DNA of 36,631 nt. Origin: an uncultured Bacteroidota bacterium. GTDB lineage: Bacteria; Bacteroidota; Bacteroidia; Flavobacteriales; BACL11. Position 1 is the first letter of the stretch; the number at the start of each line of letters is the position of its first letter. The position numbers were made by a program, and so were the translations under genes. Shown in pieces: positions 25,845 to 32,401 of this stretch. The notes under the pieces were generated by a model. It saw nothing but the letters and a program-made list of their open reading frames with translations. It was not told the DNA's origin and did no database searches. The stretch lies in NCBI GenBank assembly GCA_902587125.1, contig CACIJW010000011.1, positions 1 to 36,631 of the forward strand, in the 5' to 3' direction.

Positions 25845-27092
25845 TTAAATCTTGCTAAACATAATTGAAGCATTATGACCGCCAAAACCAAAGGTGTTGC
25901 AAAGGGCGGTCTTTATATCTCTTTCTTGAGCTACGTTTAAGGTAAGTTGGAGATTGTTGTTTATTGCGGGGTCTAAATTAAAGTTATTTATCGTTGGCGT
26001 AACAATACTATTTTTTATTGACAATATTGTTGCTATTGACTCTATAGCTCCGGCAGCCCCAAGCAAATGGCCTGTCATTGACTTAGTTGAGCTGATATTA
26101 ATTTTTTGACTGTGTTTGCCGAATAAGCTCTCAATGGCTTTTAATTCAGCAACATCACCAAGTGGCGTAGAGGTTCCATGAACATTAATATAGTCTATTT
26201 CTGAGAGATCGGCACCTGCATAATTTACAGCGTCTCTCATTACTTTTCTTGCCCCTTCTCCCTCTGGGTGGGGGGCCGTTATGTGATGTGCGTCTGCTGA
26301 CAAACCTACTCCTGCTATTTCTGCATAAATTTTTGCCCCTCTTTTTTTAGCATGCTCAAGCTCCTCAATAACTAAAGCCCCAGCCCCTTCACCCAGCACA
26401 AACCCGTCTCTATCTAAGTCAAACGGCCTTGAAGCCGTTTTAGGGTCATCATTTCTCGTTGACAAAGCCATCATAGCGTTAAACCCACCTATCCCAAGCT
26501 CATTAACACACGCTTCTGAGCCCCCGGTAACAAACGCATCTGAAAACCCTAGCTTGATATAGTTGAATGCATTTATTATAGCATTGCTTGCGGAAGCACA
26601 TGCGGAGACAGCGCTGTAATTTGGCCCCTTTAATCCATATTTTATTGAGATATGTCCTGCGGGAATGTCTGATATTATTTTTGGTATGAAAAATGGGTTA
26701 AGTCGTGGTGACTCGCCACTATTAATAAAAGATTTTGTTTCTTGAAGCATAGTTGTCAACCCTCCAATACCTGAGCCCCAAATAACACCTGTTCTTTCTT
26801 TATTGAAACTTGAAGAAAGTAGTTTTGAGTCTGTTAGCGCTTGATCTGCCACAACCAAAGCAAGCTGACAAAACCGATCTAACCTTCTAGCTTCTTTTCT
26901 ATCAAGATAATCTTCGGCTTGAAACCCTTTTACTTCGCATGCGAATTTTGTTTTGAACTTAGCTGCGTCAAAAAGGGTTATTTTATCTGCGCCTGATTTT
27001 CCGTCAACAAGATTTTGCCAAAACTCGTTTATGCTGTTTCCAATGGGAGTTAGCGCCCCCATACCAGTAACAACTACTCTCCTGTTTTTCAT
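25845..27092 (-). CDS. fabF: 3-oxoacyl-[acyl-carrier-protein] synthase II
   Basis: Condensing enzyme that extends acyl chains with malonyl-ACP in fatty acid synthesis. The catalytic Cys165 is in SACASASNAI. The two histidines are in VHGTSTPLGD near 305 and GHLLGAAGAIES near 341. The N-terminal VVVTGMGALTPIGN and C-terminal NTFGFGGHNASIMF frame the thiolase fold. The length is 415 residues. It follows acpP after 7 bases and precedes rnc by 5, matching the widely conserved acpP-fabF-rnc order. Confidence 0.97.
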   Translation of the reverse strand: MKNRRVVVTGMGALTPIGNSINEFWQNLVDGKSGADKITLFDAAKFKTKFACEVKGFQAEDYLDRKEARRLDRFCQLALVVADQALTDSKLLSSSFNKERTGVIWGSGIGGLTTMLQETKSFINSGESPRLNPFFIPKIISDIPAGHISIKYGLKGPNYSAVSACASASNAIINAFNYIKLGFSDAFVTGGSEACVNELGIGGFNAMMALSTRNDDPKTASRPFDLDRDGFVLGEGAGALVIEELEHAKKRGAKIYAEIAGVGLSADAHHITAPHPEGEGARKVMRDAVNYAGADLSEIDYINVHGTSTPLGDVAELKAIESLFGKHSQKINISSTKSMTGHLLGAAGAIESIATILSIKNSIVTPTINNFNLDPAINNNLQLTLNVAQERDIKTALCNTFGFGGHNASIMFSKI

Positions 27093-27099
27093 TTAAGAA

Positions 27100-27330
27100 T
27101 TATGCGTTCTCAATAAATGAAATCGCGTCTCCTACAGTCTCTATTGATTCTGCTTTATCATCTGGTATTTGTATATCAAACTCTTTTTCGAACTCCATTA
27201 TTAACTCGACCGTATCTAATGAGTCCGCCCCTAAGTCGTTTGTAAAGCTTGCTGTGTCTGTTACATCTGCTTCCGACACTCCAAGTTTGTCTACAATTAT
27301 TGCTTTTACTTTAGTTGATACTTCTGACAT
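27100..27330 (-). CDS. acpP: Acyl carrier protein
   Basis: Small acidic carrier of growing acyl chains, 76 residues. The phosphopantetheine attachment serine is S37 in [11 protein letters not shown], and FDIQIPDD is the usual helix III region. An upstream start at 27372 would add 14 basic, hydrophobic residues not found in acyl carrier proteins, so I chose ATG 27330 (MSEVSTKV). It is the first gene of the run acpP-fabF-rnc-IPExxxVDY-pyk-M42. It feeds FabF directly and supplies octanoyl-ACP to LipB. Confidence 0.97.
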   Translation of the reverse strand: MSEVSTKVKAIIVDKLGVSEADVTDTASFTNDLGADSLDTVELIMEFEKEFDIQIPDDKAESIETVGDAISFIENA

Positions 27331-27346
27331 AATTTTAATTTTTTTG

Positions 27347-27379
27347 CAAATTACATTAATAATTGAAACCACATCACAA
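27347..27379 (-). promoter_or_regulatory. Possible promoter of the acpP operon
   Basis: On the minus strand, TTG (plus CAA 27377-27379), 22 bases and GTAATTTG (plus CAAATTAC 27347-27354) resemble the Bacteroidota promoter, with an imperfect -7 box about 16 bases before the acpP ATG. Confidence 0.3.
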
Positions 27380-27401
27380 TTTAATTATTACTATATTAAC
27401 A

Positions 27402-27409
27402 TATATTTG
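27402..27409 (+). promoter_or_regulatory. Promoter -7 box of purN-rnhA
   Basis: TATATTTG at 27402-27409 is an exact TAnnTTTG box, 24 bases before the purN ATG. The -33 position holds TTT rather than TTG. It lies in the 103-base divergent region between acpP and purN, which otherwise shows no structure. Confidence 0.4.
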
Positions 27410-27433
27410 TTTAAATAATTTAAATGTTGCTTA

Positions 27434-27994
27434 ATGAAAAAAAACATTGCTGTTTTTTCATCTGGTAGAGGTGGTAATTTTGAAAATATTTGTGATTATT
27501 TTCAAAACGACAATAGTGTTTTTGTTGCGTTACATGTTACTAACAAACTTGACTCCATTTCAAAAAAGATTGCTGACAAAAGAAAGGTTAAGAATATTTA
27601 TGCAACTAAAGTTGAACTAGAGAAAATTAGTTTTTGTGAGGTTTTGCAAGAAAACAACATCCACTTTATTGTGCTTGCGGGTTTTCTTTTAAAACTACCC
27701 TCGCACTTAGTTTGTTCATACGACAAAAGAATTATTAACCTTCACCCCTCGCTTCTTCCAAAATTCGGCGGCAAAGGTATGTACGGGGACAATGTTCATT
27801 TAAGGGTGTTAGGCTCTGGTGAAAAAAAAACTGGCATAACTATTCATTATGTGAATGAAGAGTATGACAGTGGAGATATCATTTTTCAAAAAGAAATTGA
27901 GCTCTCTGATGTAGAAAGCCTAGAGACGTTAAGAGAGAAAATCAGAGAGGCTGAGTATTATTATTTCCCAAGAGTCATAAAAAATCTTCTATAG
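27434..27994 (+). CDS. purN: Phosphoribosylglycinamide formyltransferase
   Basis: Transfers a formyl group from 10-formyl-tetrahydrofolate to GAR in purine synthesis. The phosphate-binding loop is SGRGGNFENI. The catalytic INLHPSLLP holds the asparagine and histidine, and NEEYDSGDII holds the aspartate. KFGGKGMYGDNVH is typical of Bacteroidota members. The length is 186 residues. The third loop position is G where S is usual (GRGSN), a mild change. It starts at ATG 27434. rnhA follows after 1 base. It is divergent from acpP, as in many flavobacteria. Confidence 0.96.
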   Translation: MKKNIAVFSSGRGGNFENICDYFQNDNSVFVALHVTNKLDSISKKIADKRKVKNIYATKVELEKISFCEVLQENNIHFIVLAGFLLKLPSHLVCSYDKRIINLHPSLLPKFGGKGMYGDNVHLRVLGSGEKKTGITIHYVNEEYDSGDIIFQKEIELSDVESLETLREKIREAEYYYFPRVIKNLL

Positions 27995-27995
27995 T

Positions 27996-28475
27996 ATGAA
28001 CGTAAGCATATACACTGATGGTTCTTCAAGAGGAAATCCTGGGTGCGGGGGCTATGGTGTTGTTCTGTTATACGAAGGCCATAGAAAAGAAATTAGTGGT
28101 GGTTTTAGACTTACAACCAATAACCGTATGGAGTTACTAGCAGTTATTGTGGGTTTGGAGGCTTTAAAAAGTTTCAACAAAAACATAGTCATTTACTCTG
28201 ATTCAAAATATGTTGTAAACGCGGTAGAAAAAAAGTGGCTGTTTAATTGGGAGAAAAACCGTTTTAAAAAGAAAAAAAATAAAGATTTATGGTTGCGTTT
28301 TTTAAAAATATACAGAAAACACTCGGTCAGGTTTATCTGGATAAAAGGCCACTCTGAAATTGTTGAAAATGAAAGGTGTGATTTTTTAGCGGTTCAAGCT
28401 ACTGACAGAAAACCTTTGAAAATTGATGAGTATTACGAAAACAGTATTAAACAAGGACCTGACACTTTATTTTAA
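27996..28475 (+). CDS. rnhA: Ribonuclease HI
   Basis: Degrades the RNA strand of RNA/DNA hybrids. The four acidic residues are visible: D8 (YTDGSSRGNPG), E46 (NNRMELLAV), D69 (YSDSKYVV) and D129 (NERCDFLA), with the helper histidine H119 (KGHSE). The basic handle region KNRFKKKKNK near 87-96 helps bind the hybrid. The length is 159 residues. It starts 1 base after purN. The last 4 bases overlap the opposing PfkB kinase gene. Confidence 0.97.
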   Translation: MNVSIYTDGSSRGNPGCGGYGVVLLYEGHRKEISGGFRLTTNNRMELLAVIVGLEALKSFNKNIVIYSDSKYVVNAVEKKWLFNWEKNRFKKKKNKDLWLRFLKIYRKHSVRFIWIKGHSEIVENERCDFLAVQATDRKPLKIDEYYENSIKQGPDTLF

Positions 28476-29380
28476 ACCTTCGTAATTTCTTTCAAATACT
28501 GAACCCTTTTTTCTATCTCAGCAATTGTTACTTTTTCGGCCCCCTCGGTTCCAAATTTTTGGACACAAAATGAAGCGGCCGCAGTAGCGTAAAGGATTGC
28601 GGTTCTTATACTTTTGAAGTTTATTTTTTCACAACTACTTAGATAACCGACGAGACCTCCTGCAAAACTATCTCCAGCTCCTGTTGGATCAATCACTCTT
28701 TCCAATGGATAGGCCGGTGTTAAAAAAATCTTTTCTTCACCAAATAGCATTGAGCCGTGCTCTGCTTTTTTTATAATTAAATATTTAGGCCCCATTTTTG
28801 TTATCTTTTTTGCTGCCTTAACTAAGGTGTCTTCTCCCGATAGCTGTCGGGCCTCTTCATCATTTATAGTCAGAACATCAACTTTTTTAAGGCTCTTTAA
28901 GAGGTCCTCAAGAAAATTATCCATCCAAAAGTTCATGGTGTCTAAAATTATCATTTCCGGCCTTTCCTGCATTTGATCTAGGACCTTTTGCTGAACTGAC
29001 GGCATTAAATTTCCAAGCATTAAAAATTTCGATTTCCTGAAAGACTTGGGAACATCAGGAACAAACGTTTCTAATACATTTAGCTGAGTTTCAATTGTAT
29101 CTCTAATATTCATGTCATCATGGTACTTTCCCGACCAAAAGAAAGTTTTTTCTCCTTTTTTAATTTGAAGACCGAGTGTGTCAACACCCTTTTTTTCTAA
29201 CTTTAAAATTTCATGCTTTGGAAAGTCGTCACCAACAACAGACACTAGCTTTATATTTTTTGAAAATGGCGAAGCTGAGTGGCATATATAAGTGGCCGCC
29301 CCTCCAACAATTTTATCTGTTTTTCCATGCTTTGTTTCAATAGCATCAAATGCTACGGTTCCTACTACTAAAATGCTCAT
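28472..29380 (-). CDS. PfkB family carbohydrate kinase
   Basis: Ribokinase-fold sugar or nucleoside kinase of 302 residues. N-terminal VVGTVAFDAIET is followed by the substrate-loop glycines VGGAATYI. DTMNFWM and TINDEEARQL come next, and the catalytic-base motif DPTGAGDSFAGG is near 240. The substrate is not predictable from sequence. An upstream start at 29407 would add nine residues and overlap the promoter box; ATG 29380 (MSILVVG) is the family-like start. It is often found near purN in Bacteroidota. It is divergent from tRNA-Asn. Confidence 0.92.
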   Translation of the reverse strand: MSILVVGTVAFDAIETKHGKTDKIVGGAATYICHSASPFSKNIKLVSVVGDDFPKHEILKLEKKGVDTLGLQIKKGEKTFFWSGKYHDDMNIRDTIETQLNVLETFVPDVPKSFRKSKFLMLGNLMPSVQQKVLDQMQERPEMIILDTMNFWMDNFLEDLLKSLKKVDVLTINDEEARQLSGEDTLVKAAKKITKMGPKYLIIKKAEHGSMLFGEEKIFLTPAYPLERVIDPTGAGDSFAGGLVGYLSSCEKINFKSIRTAILYATAAASFCVQKFGTEGAEKVTIAEIEKRVQYLKEITKV

Positions 29381-29393
29381 TTTTGTTTTTTCA

Positions 29394-29401
29394 CAAATAT
29401 A
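29394..29401 (-). promoter_or_regulatory. Promoter -7 box of the PfkB kinase gene
   Basis: Plus-strand CAAATATA reads TATATTTG on the minus strand, an exact TAnnTTTG box 13 bases before the start codon. A TTG on the minus strand (plus CAA 29417-29419) is only 15 bases away, closer than usual. The box touches the palindrome at 29401-29420. Confidence 0.45.
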
Positions 29402-29420
29402 TTGCATAATTTAATGCAAT
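29401..29420. repeat. Interrupted palindrome between divergent promoters
   Basis: ATTGCAT (29401-29407), six bases, then ATGCAAT (29414-29420) form a perfect 7-base inverted repeat. It covers the -33 TTG of the tRNA-Asn promoter and abuts the -7 box of the PfkB kinase promoter, so it could be an operator. Chance is possible in AT-rich DNA. Confidence 0.4.
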
Positions 29421-29432
29421 AAGCTATTTTTG
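29402..29432 (+). promoter_or_regulatory. Promoter of tRNA-Asn
   Basis: TTG at 29402-29404, a 20-base spacer and TATTTTTG at 29425-29432 match the Bacteroidota promoter pattern exactly. The expected transcription start near 29439 is just ahead of the tRNA 5' end at 29442. Confidence 0.6.
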
Positions 29433-29441
29433 CTTCCATTT

Positions 29442-29515
29442 TCCTCCTTAGCTCAGTTGGTTAGAGCATCTGACTGTTAATCAGAGGGTCCTTGGTTCGA
29501 GCCCAAGAGGGGGAG
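29442..29515 (+). tRNA. tRNA-Asn (anticodon GTT)
   Basis: A full cloverleaf can be folded. The acceptor TCCTCCT pairs with AGGGGGA (29508-29514, one T-G wobble). The D-arm is GCTC/GAGC. The anticodon stem TCTGA/TCAGA encloses loop CTGTTAA, giving anticodon GTT. The T-arm CTTGG/CCAAG holds TTCGAGC. The discriminator is G at 29515, as expected for Asn. CCA is not encoded (CTA follows). A promoter lies just upstream and a terminator hairpin just downstream, so it is a single-gene unit. Confidence 0.96.
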
Positions 29516-29517
29516 CT

Positions 29518-29547
29518 AAAAGCTTTGCAGAAATGTGAAGCTTTTTT
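29518..29547 (+). terminator. Rho-independent terminator after tRNA-Asn
   Basis: AAAAGCTT (29518-29525) pairs with AAGCTTTT (29538-29545) across a 12-base loop, and a run of six T residues (29542-29547) closes it. The symmetrical A/T flanks may let it also serve the opposing gene, whose stop lies at 29546. Confidence 0.65.
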
Positions 29548-29962
29548 ATTTCTCCATAACTATTTTTCCGCTAGACAGCAGATAAATTACTGCGAGAGGT
29601 AACACAGACATCACCAAATGAATATAAAATGTCACTTCTGGGGCTGGAGATATTCCAGGAACCAAAACTCCTGTTAAGTTAATTAAGCTGAAACAAACAC
29701 ATATTTTTATTCTATCTTTTTTTACTGTTTCACTATCATATTTCGCCCTCACAGGTAGGGCTAAAACAGCTTGTATTAACCACAAAAAACCAACAAAAAG
29801 GCTTATGGTGTTTTTGTTTGAAATAAACTCATTGGTTTCTGCACCAAAAACCAAAAGACCGTAAACGAAATATCCTGTTAAAAAAATCTCTCTGTTTTTT
29901 TTTACAAGACCAACTACTGAGATTAGGGCTAAGAGAACTGCTACAATTATTAATGGGTTCAT
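29546..29962 (-). CDS. Membrane protein of unknown function, four predicted helices
   Basis: Protein of 138 residues with four hydrophobic segments (about 3-20, 27-45, 52-70, 85-130 with a break), short charged loops (AKYDSETVKKDR), and ISPAPEVTFY between the last two. I do not recognise the family and see no enzyme motif or signal peptide. The start is ATG 29962. A TATATTTA box (plus 29984-29991), one mismatch from consensus, lies just upstream, between it and the end of the hydrolase gene on the same strand. It could be cotranscribed with the hydrolase (33-base gap). Confidence 0.7.
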   Translation of the reverse strand: MNPLIIVAVLLALISVVGLVKKNREIFLTGYFVYGLLVFGAETNEFISNKNTISLFVGFLWLIQAVLALPVRAKYDSETVKKDRIKICVCFSLINLTGVLVPGISPAPEVTFYIHLVMSVLPLAVIYLLSSGKIVMEK

Positions 29963-29995
29963 TTGTTCGAATTTAAATTAGTGTAAATATATCTT

Positions 29996-30859
29996 TTAAT
30001 TTTTAATTAGAAAGTCTACCAGTCGATCAATGGTCTTTTTATCTCCCAGAATTTTTCTGTGACCTAAGCCTGTTGTTTTGTAAAGCTCACTGTTTTTTAA
30101 TTCTTTTCTCAATGCAATAGCTGATCCAAAGCTCACATAATTGTCATCTGAACAGTGAATAATTAGTGTTTTTGAAGAAATGTTTCTAACAAAGTTTTCT
30201 GGATCATAATCTAATATTTTTTCACCAACTCTTTTTTCAAAAAGAGTCATTATTTTTTTTGAGTAACCATCTTTTAGTCCCATGATTTTTATGAACTCTG
30301 CAAAATATATTGAAAGCTTGCTTTGCGTTCCAATGACAACGATTTTTTCAAAACTTCTATATTTTCTACAATAATTAAATATTGAGGCTCCGCCAAAAGA
30401 GTGGCCAATCGCATAGTCGAAAGGTCCTTTGGTTTTATTTAAAAAATTTATTGCCTCAACAAACTCTGGCACATTCGTCGTATATGAGGACGAGCCCCCA
30501 TGAGCTGGAGCATCAAAACTCACAACAAAAAACCCTTTTTTATTACATTCTGTTGCTATTGATGAAAGTTGGCTTCCCCGTCCGCTCCAACCGTGAACAA
30601 GAAGCACTTTTTTGCGAGAGCCCTCCATCTCATAAGTTTTAATTCTTTTATTTATGCTTGGTATAAAATGGTTTTCTTTCTTACTAGAAATAATAAACTC
30701 TTTTTCTCTCACGTGTGGCTTGTGTTTCAAGGGTCTTGAAAATATATATCCAAGAAGGGCTGTTGTTGTTTTGCTTGAAAAAAAGCTAATTGTAAGTATA
30801 AGTAGCTTTAGTAGTTTTGGTATTTGTTCAGCTGATTGAAGGTCGTTTCTTTTTTTCAA
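29996..30859 (-). CDS. Alpha/beta hydrolase
   Basis: Serine hydrolase fold of 287 residues. LVHGWSGRGSQL carries the oxyanion loop, and AIGHSFGGASIFN (GxSxG) carries the nucleophile serine. IIHCSDDNYVSF supplies the acid and TTGLGHRKIL the histidine, so the triad is complete. The N-terminal stretch (about 17-40) is hydrophobic and could tether it to the membrane. The substrate is unknown. The start appears to be TTG 30859 (MKKRNDLQ), since no nearby ATG fits. A TAAGTTTG box inside a palindrome lies 10 bases upstream. Confidence 0.87.
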   Translation of the reverse strand: MKKRNDLQSAEQIPKLLKLLILTISFFSSKTTTALLGYIFSRPLKHKPHVREKEFIISSKKENHFIPSINKRIKTYEMEGSRKKVLLVHGWSGRGSQLSSIATECNKKGFFVVSFDAPAHGGSSSYTTNVPEFVEAINFLNKTKGPFDYAIGHSFGGASIFNYCRKYRSFEKIVVIGTQSKLSIYFAEFIKIMGLKDGYSKKIMTLFEKRVGEKILDYDPENFVRNISSKTLIIHCSDDNYVSFGSAIALRKELKNSELYKTTGLGHRKILGDKKTIDRLVDFLIKN

Positions 30860-30869
30860 CTTTTTTATA

Positions 30870-30877
30870 CAAACTTA
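30870..30877 (-). promoter_or_regulatory. Promoter -7 box of the hydrolase gene
   Basis: Plus-strand CAAACTTA reads TAAGTTTG on the minus strand, an exact TAnnTTTG box 10 bases before the TTG start. No TTG at -33 is seen. The box lies mostly within one arm of the palindrome at 30872-30894. Confidence 0.35.
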
Positions 30878-30894
30878 AAGCTATACTTTAAGTT
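30872..30894. repeat. Perfect 9-base palindrome with 5-base centre
   Basis: AACTTAAAG (30872-30880), CTATA, then CTTTAAGTT (30886-30894) form a perfect inverted repeat in the 107-base region between the hydrolase and the NTF2-like lipoprotein genes. It overlaps the predicted hydrolase -7 box, which makes a repressor site plausible. A weak terminator is less likely, because no gene ends here. Confidence 0.45.
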
Positions 30895-30930
30895 GTTGGT
30901 AAATCTTTTAAAAAAAATTTGCAAAACTTT

Positions 30931-30959
30931 TTGACATTATTTTTTTTACCTCAAATTTG
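30931..30959 (+). promoter_or_regulatory. Possible promoter of the NTF2-like lipoprotein/outer-membrane protein pair
   Basis: TTG at 30931-30933, 18 bases, then CAAATTTG (30952-30959), which keeps the TTTG and one A of the TAnnTTTG box. The start codon at 30967 is 7 bases downstream, so the message would be leaderless. The -7 box is imperfect. Confidence 0.35.
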
Positions 30960-30966
30960 AAGTTAA

Positions 30967-31470
30967 ATGAAAAATCTAATTTTTTTTTGCAGCTTTATTC
31001 TTCTATTTTCTTGCGGGAACAAAAATGGTGGTTTTTATTCAACATTAAATGATAGTAAAAGCTCTGCGATAAAAGTGCAGCTAGAAAACTACCTCTACAA
31101 AAACTATGAGCCAATGAGATCTTTTTATCATGACAGCCTTATGCTTTTTGTTTCAGGCTCTAATGACACGCTCAACTACTCTGATGTTTTTGAAGGGCTT
31201 GAGCTTCATCATGCTCTTTTTTCAAACATCGACATTCCCATGCAAGATGGTGATATACATGTGGAAACCTCTAACTATGGCAAGGAGGTTTGGTCAAAAG
31301 CTTACTTTACCTGGAACGCGAAAGGAAGGTTTACTAAACAGACGGTGTCAAACACTGTTCATATTGCATACAGATGGGCTGGAGACAAGGTTATTGAAGA
31401 GCACCATTACAGCGACAGAACAGCTTTTGAAAATGAAATTAGGGTATATTCTAAAACAAATAATAAATAA
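30967..31470 (+). CDS. Lipoprotein with an NTF2/SnoaL-like domain
   Basis: Protein of 167 residues with a signal peptide and lipobox LFSC (Cys16), so membrane anchored. The body looks like a nuclear-transport-factor-2-like cone: an ENYLYKNYEPMRSFYHDSLM helix start, a TWNAKGRFTKQTVSN strand pair, and AYRWAGDKVIEEHHYSDR near the end. That last pattern (W-x-GDKI-x-E-x-x-x-YxD) is common in SnoaL-like proteins of Bacteroidota. Ligand and role are unknown. The outer-membrane protein gene follows after 2 bases. Confidence 0.78.
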   Translation: MKNLIFFCSFILLFSCGNKNGGFYSTLNDSKSSAIKVQLENYLYKNYEPMRSFYHDSLMLFVSGSNDTLNYSDVFEGLELHHALFSNIDIPMQDGDIHVETSNYGKEVWSKAYFTWNAKGRFTKQTVSNTVHIAYRWAGDKVIEEHHYSDRTAFENEIRVYSKTNNK

Positions 31471-31472
31471 AA

Positions 31473-32084
31473 ATGAAAATGAAAAATACTATTACAATTA
31501 CTTTACTAAGTTTTATTATAAGCTTTTCTTCTGCTTTTTCTCAAGAGATCGGAAAACATTCTGTCTATTTAGGTATTAGCCCATTTGGTGGAGGGATAAA
31601 TATTGGTCATAATTTAAACGAAAAAACATCTATAAACGTTGGTTTTGGAGGGGCTCCTGAAGGAGATATTCCAGACGTCATAAAGCCAGAAATCGATGGT
31701 TTTTCTGACAACTATACGCATACTGCTAAAAGCGCGTGGATGGGATTGTTTGTTTCTCATCAGCCTCTTGACCGGTTTAATTGGTTTAGGGTTAATGCGG
31801 GCTTTGCTGTAGGTTCCATCGAAAACACTATTAAGGACGGAGAAGAGCTTTATTATGCTGACTACAATGAAAACCCTGTCTCTTACTTTGGGCTAACTTT
31901 TAGTAAGCCCCCATATAAAGGCCTTGTTTATGGCCTAGATATAGGGGCTCTATTTTCCTCAGGTGCTGATTTTTCTCATAACGCAAATGGAGATCCTGAT
32001 AAGTTTAATGCCTTACAAGACGGGGTTCCTGGATTAACAAATGTTTTGCCAAACATCCAGATAACTGTTGGGTATTGTTTTTAA
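31473..32084 (+). CDS. Small outer-membrane beta-barrel-like protein
   Basis: Protein of 203 residues with a Sec signal peptide (cleavage expected after SSAFS near residue 23), then alternating strand-like segments (YLGISPFGGGINIGHNL, SINVGFGG, FRVNAGFAVGSI, LVYGLDIGALFSSG). It ends in ITVGYCF, with the terminal phenylalanine typical of barrel proteins folded by BamA. Loops are acidic. No specific porin family is recognised. It is coupled to the NTF2-like lipoprotein gene upstream. It starts with MKMK; a second ATG lies two codons on. Confidence 0.75.
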   Translation: MKMKNTITITLLSFIISFSSAFSQEIGKHSVYLGISPFGGGINIGHNLNEKTSINVGFGGAPEGDIPDVIKPEIDGFSDNYTHTAKSAWMGLFVSHQPLDRFNWFRVNAGFAVGSIENTIKDGEELYYADYNENPVSYFGLTFSKPPYKGLVYGLDIGALFSSGADFSHNANGDPDKFNALQDGVPGLTNVLPNIQITVGYCF

Positions 32085-32113
32085 TTGTGTTTAGTGTTAA
32101 GTTCGGCTATAGA

Positions 32114-32365
32114 TTAGTCGACTTTTTTTCCAAAAAGACTGCTTTTACCTCTTTTGTTTTTTTTACTAAAAACTCTTTGCCCATCTTTTAGTAACAAGAG
32201 TTTGTATTTACTTTGCTTTTTTTGTTCTTTTTGGGCTACTTCGCTCTCAAAAGTAGTACAGTCTAATGAGGACGTTCCGTTAAATACTTTTTTGCTTTTG
32301 CAAGAGCCTAACACTGTAACTATTGAGAGCATTAAAAGTGTAAGTTTTAATTTTTTAATAAACAT
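32114..32365 (-). CDS. Small lipoprotein of unknown function
   Basis: Protein of 83 residues. A basic N-terminus and hydrophobic stretch end at the lipobox VLGSC (Cys22). The mature part is short and very lysine-rich (KEQKKQSKYK, KKNKRGKSSLFGKK), suggesting it touches anionic surfaces such as lipopolysaccharide or nucleic acid; that is an inference. No family is recognised. It has a TAAATTTG promoter box just upstream and is divergent from rnr, with 36 bases between starts. Confidence 0.7.
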   Translation of the reverse strand: MFIKKLKLTLLMLSIVTVLGSCKSKKVFNGTSSLDCTTFESEVAQKEQKKQSKYKLLLLKDGQRVFSKKNKRGKSSLFGKKVD

Positions 32366-32369
32366 AATG

Positions 32370-32377
32370 CAAATTTA
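32370..32377 (-). promoter_or_regulatory. Promoter -7 box of the small lysine-rich lipoprotein
   Basis: Plus-strand CAAATTTA reads TAAATTTG on the minus strand, an exact TAnnTTTG box 4 bases before the start codon, implying a leaderless message or a start slightly inside. No -33 TTG is seen. Confidence 0.3.
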
Positions 32378-32401
32378 AAGCTATTTTTACCCTTATATTT
32401 T

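Noticed and set aside
27331-27372. Upstream start of acpP
   Set aside because: It would add a basic hydrophobic leader, while acyl carrier proteins begin directly at the MSEVSTKV position.
31130-31579. Open frame of 149 residues overlapping the NTF2-like lipoprotein gene
   Set aside because: Out of frame with two genes that have clear signal peptides and tight spacing; the translation looks random.
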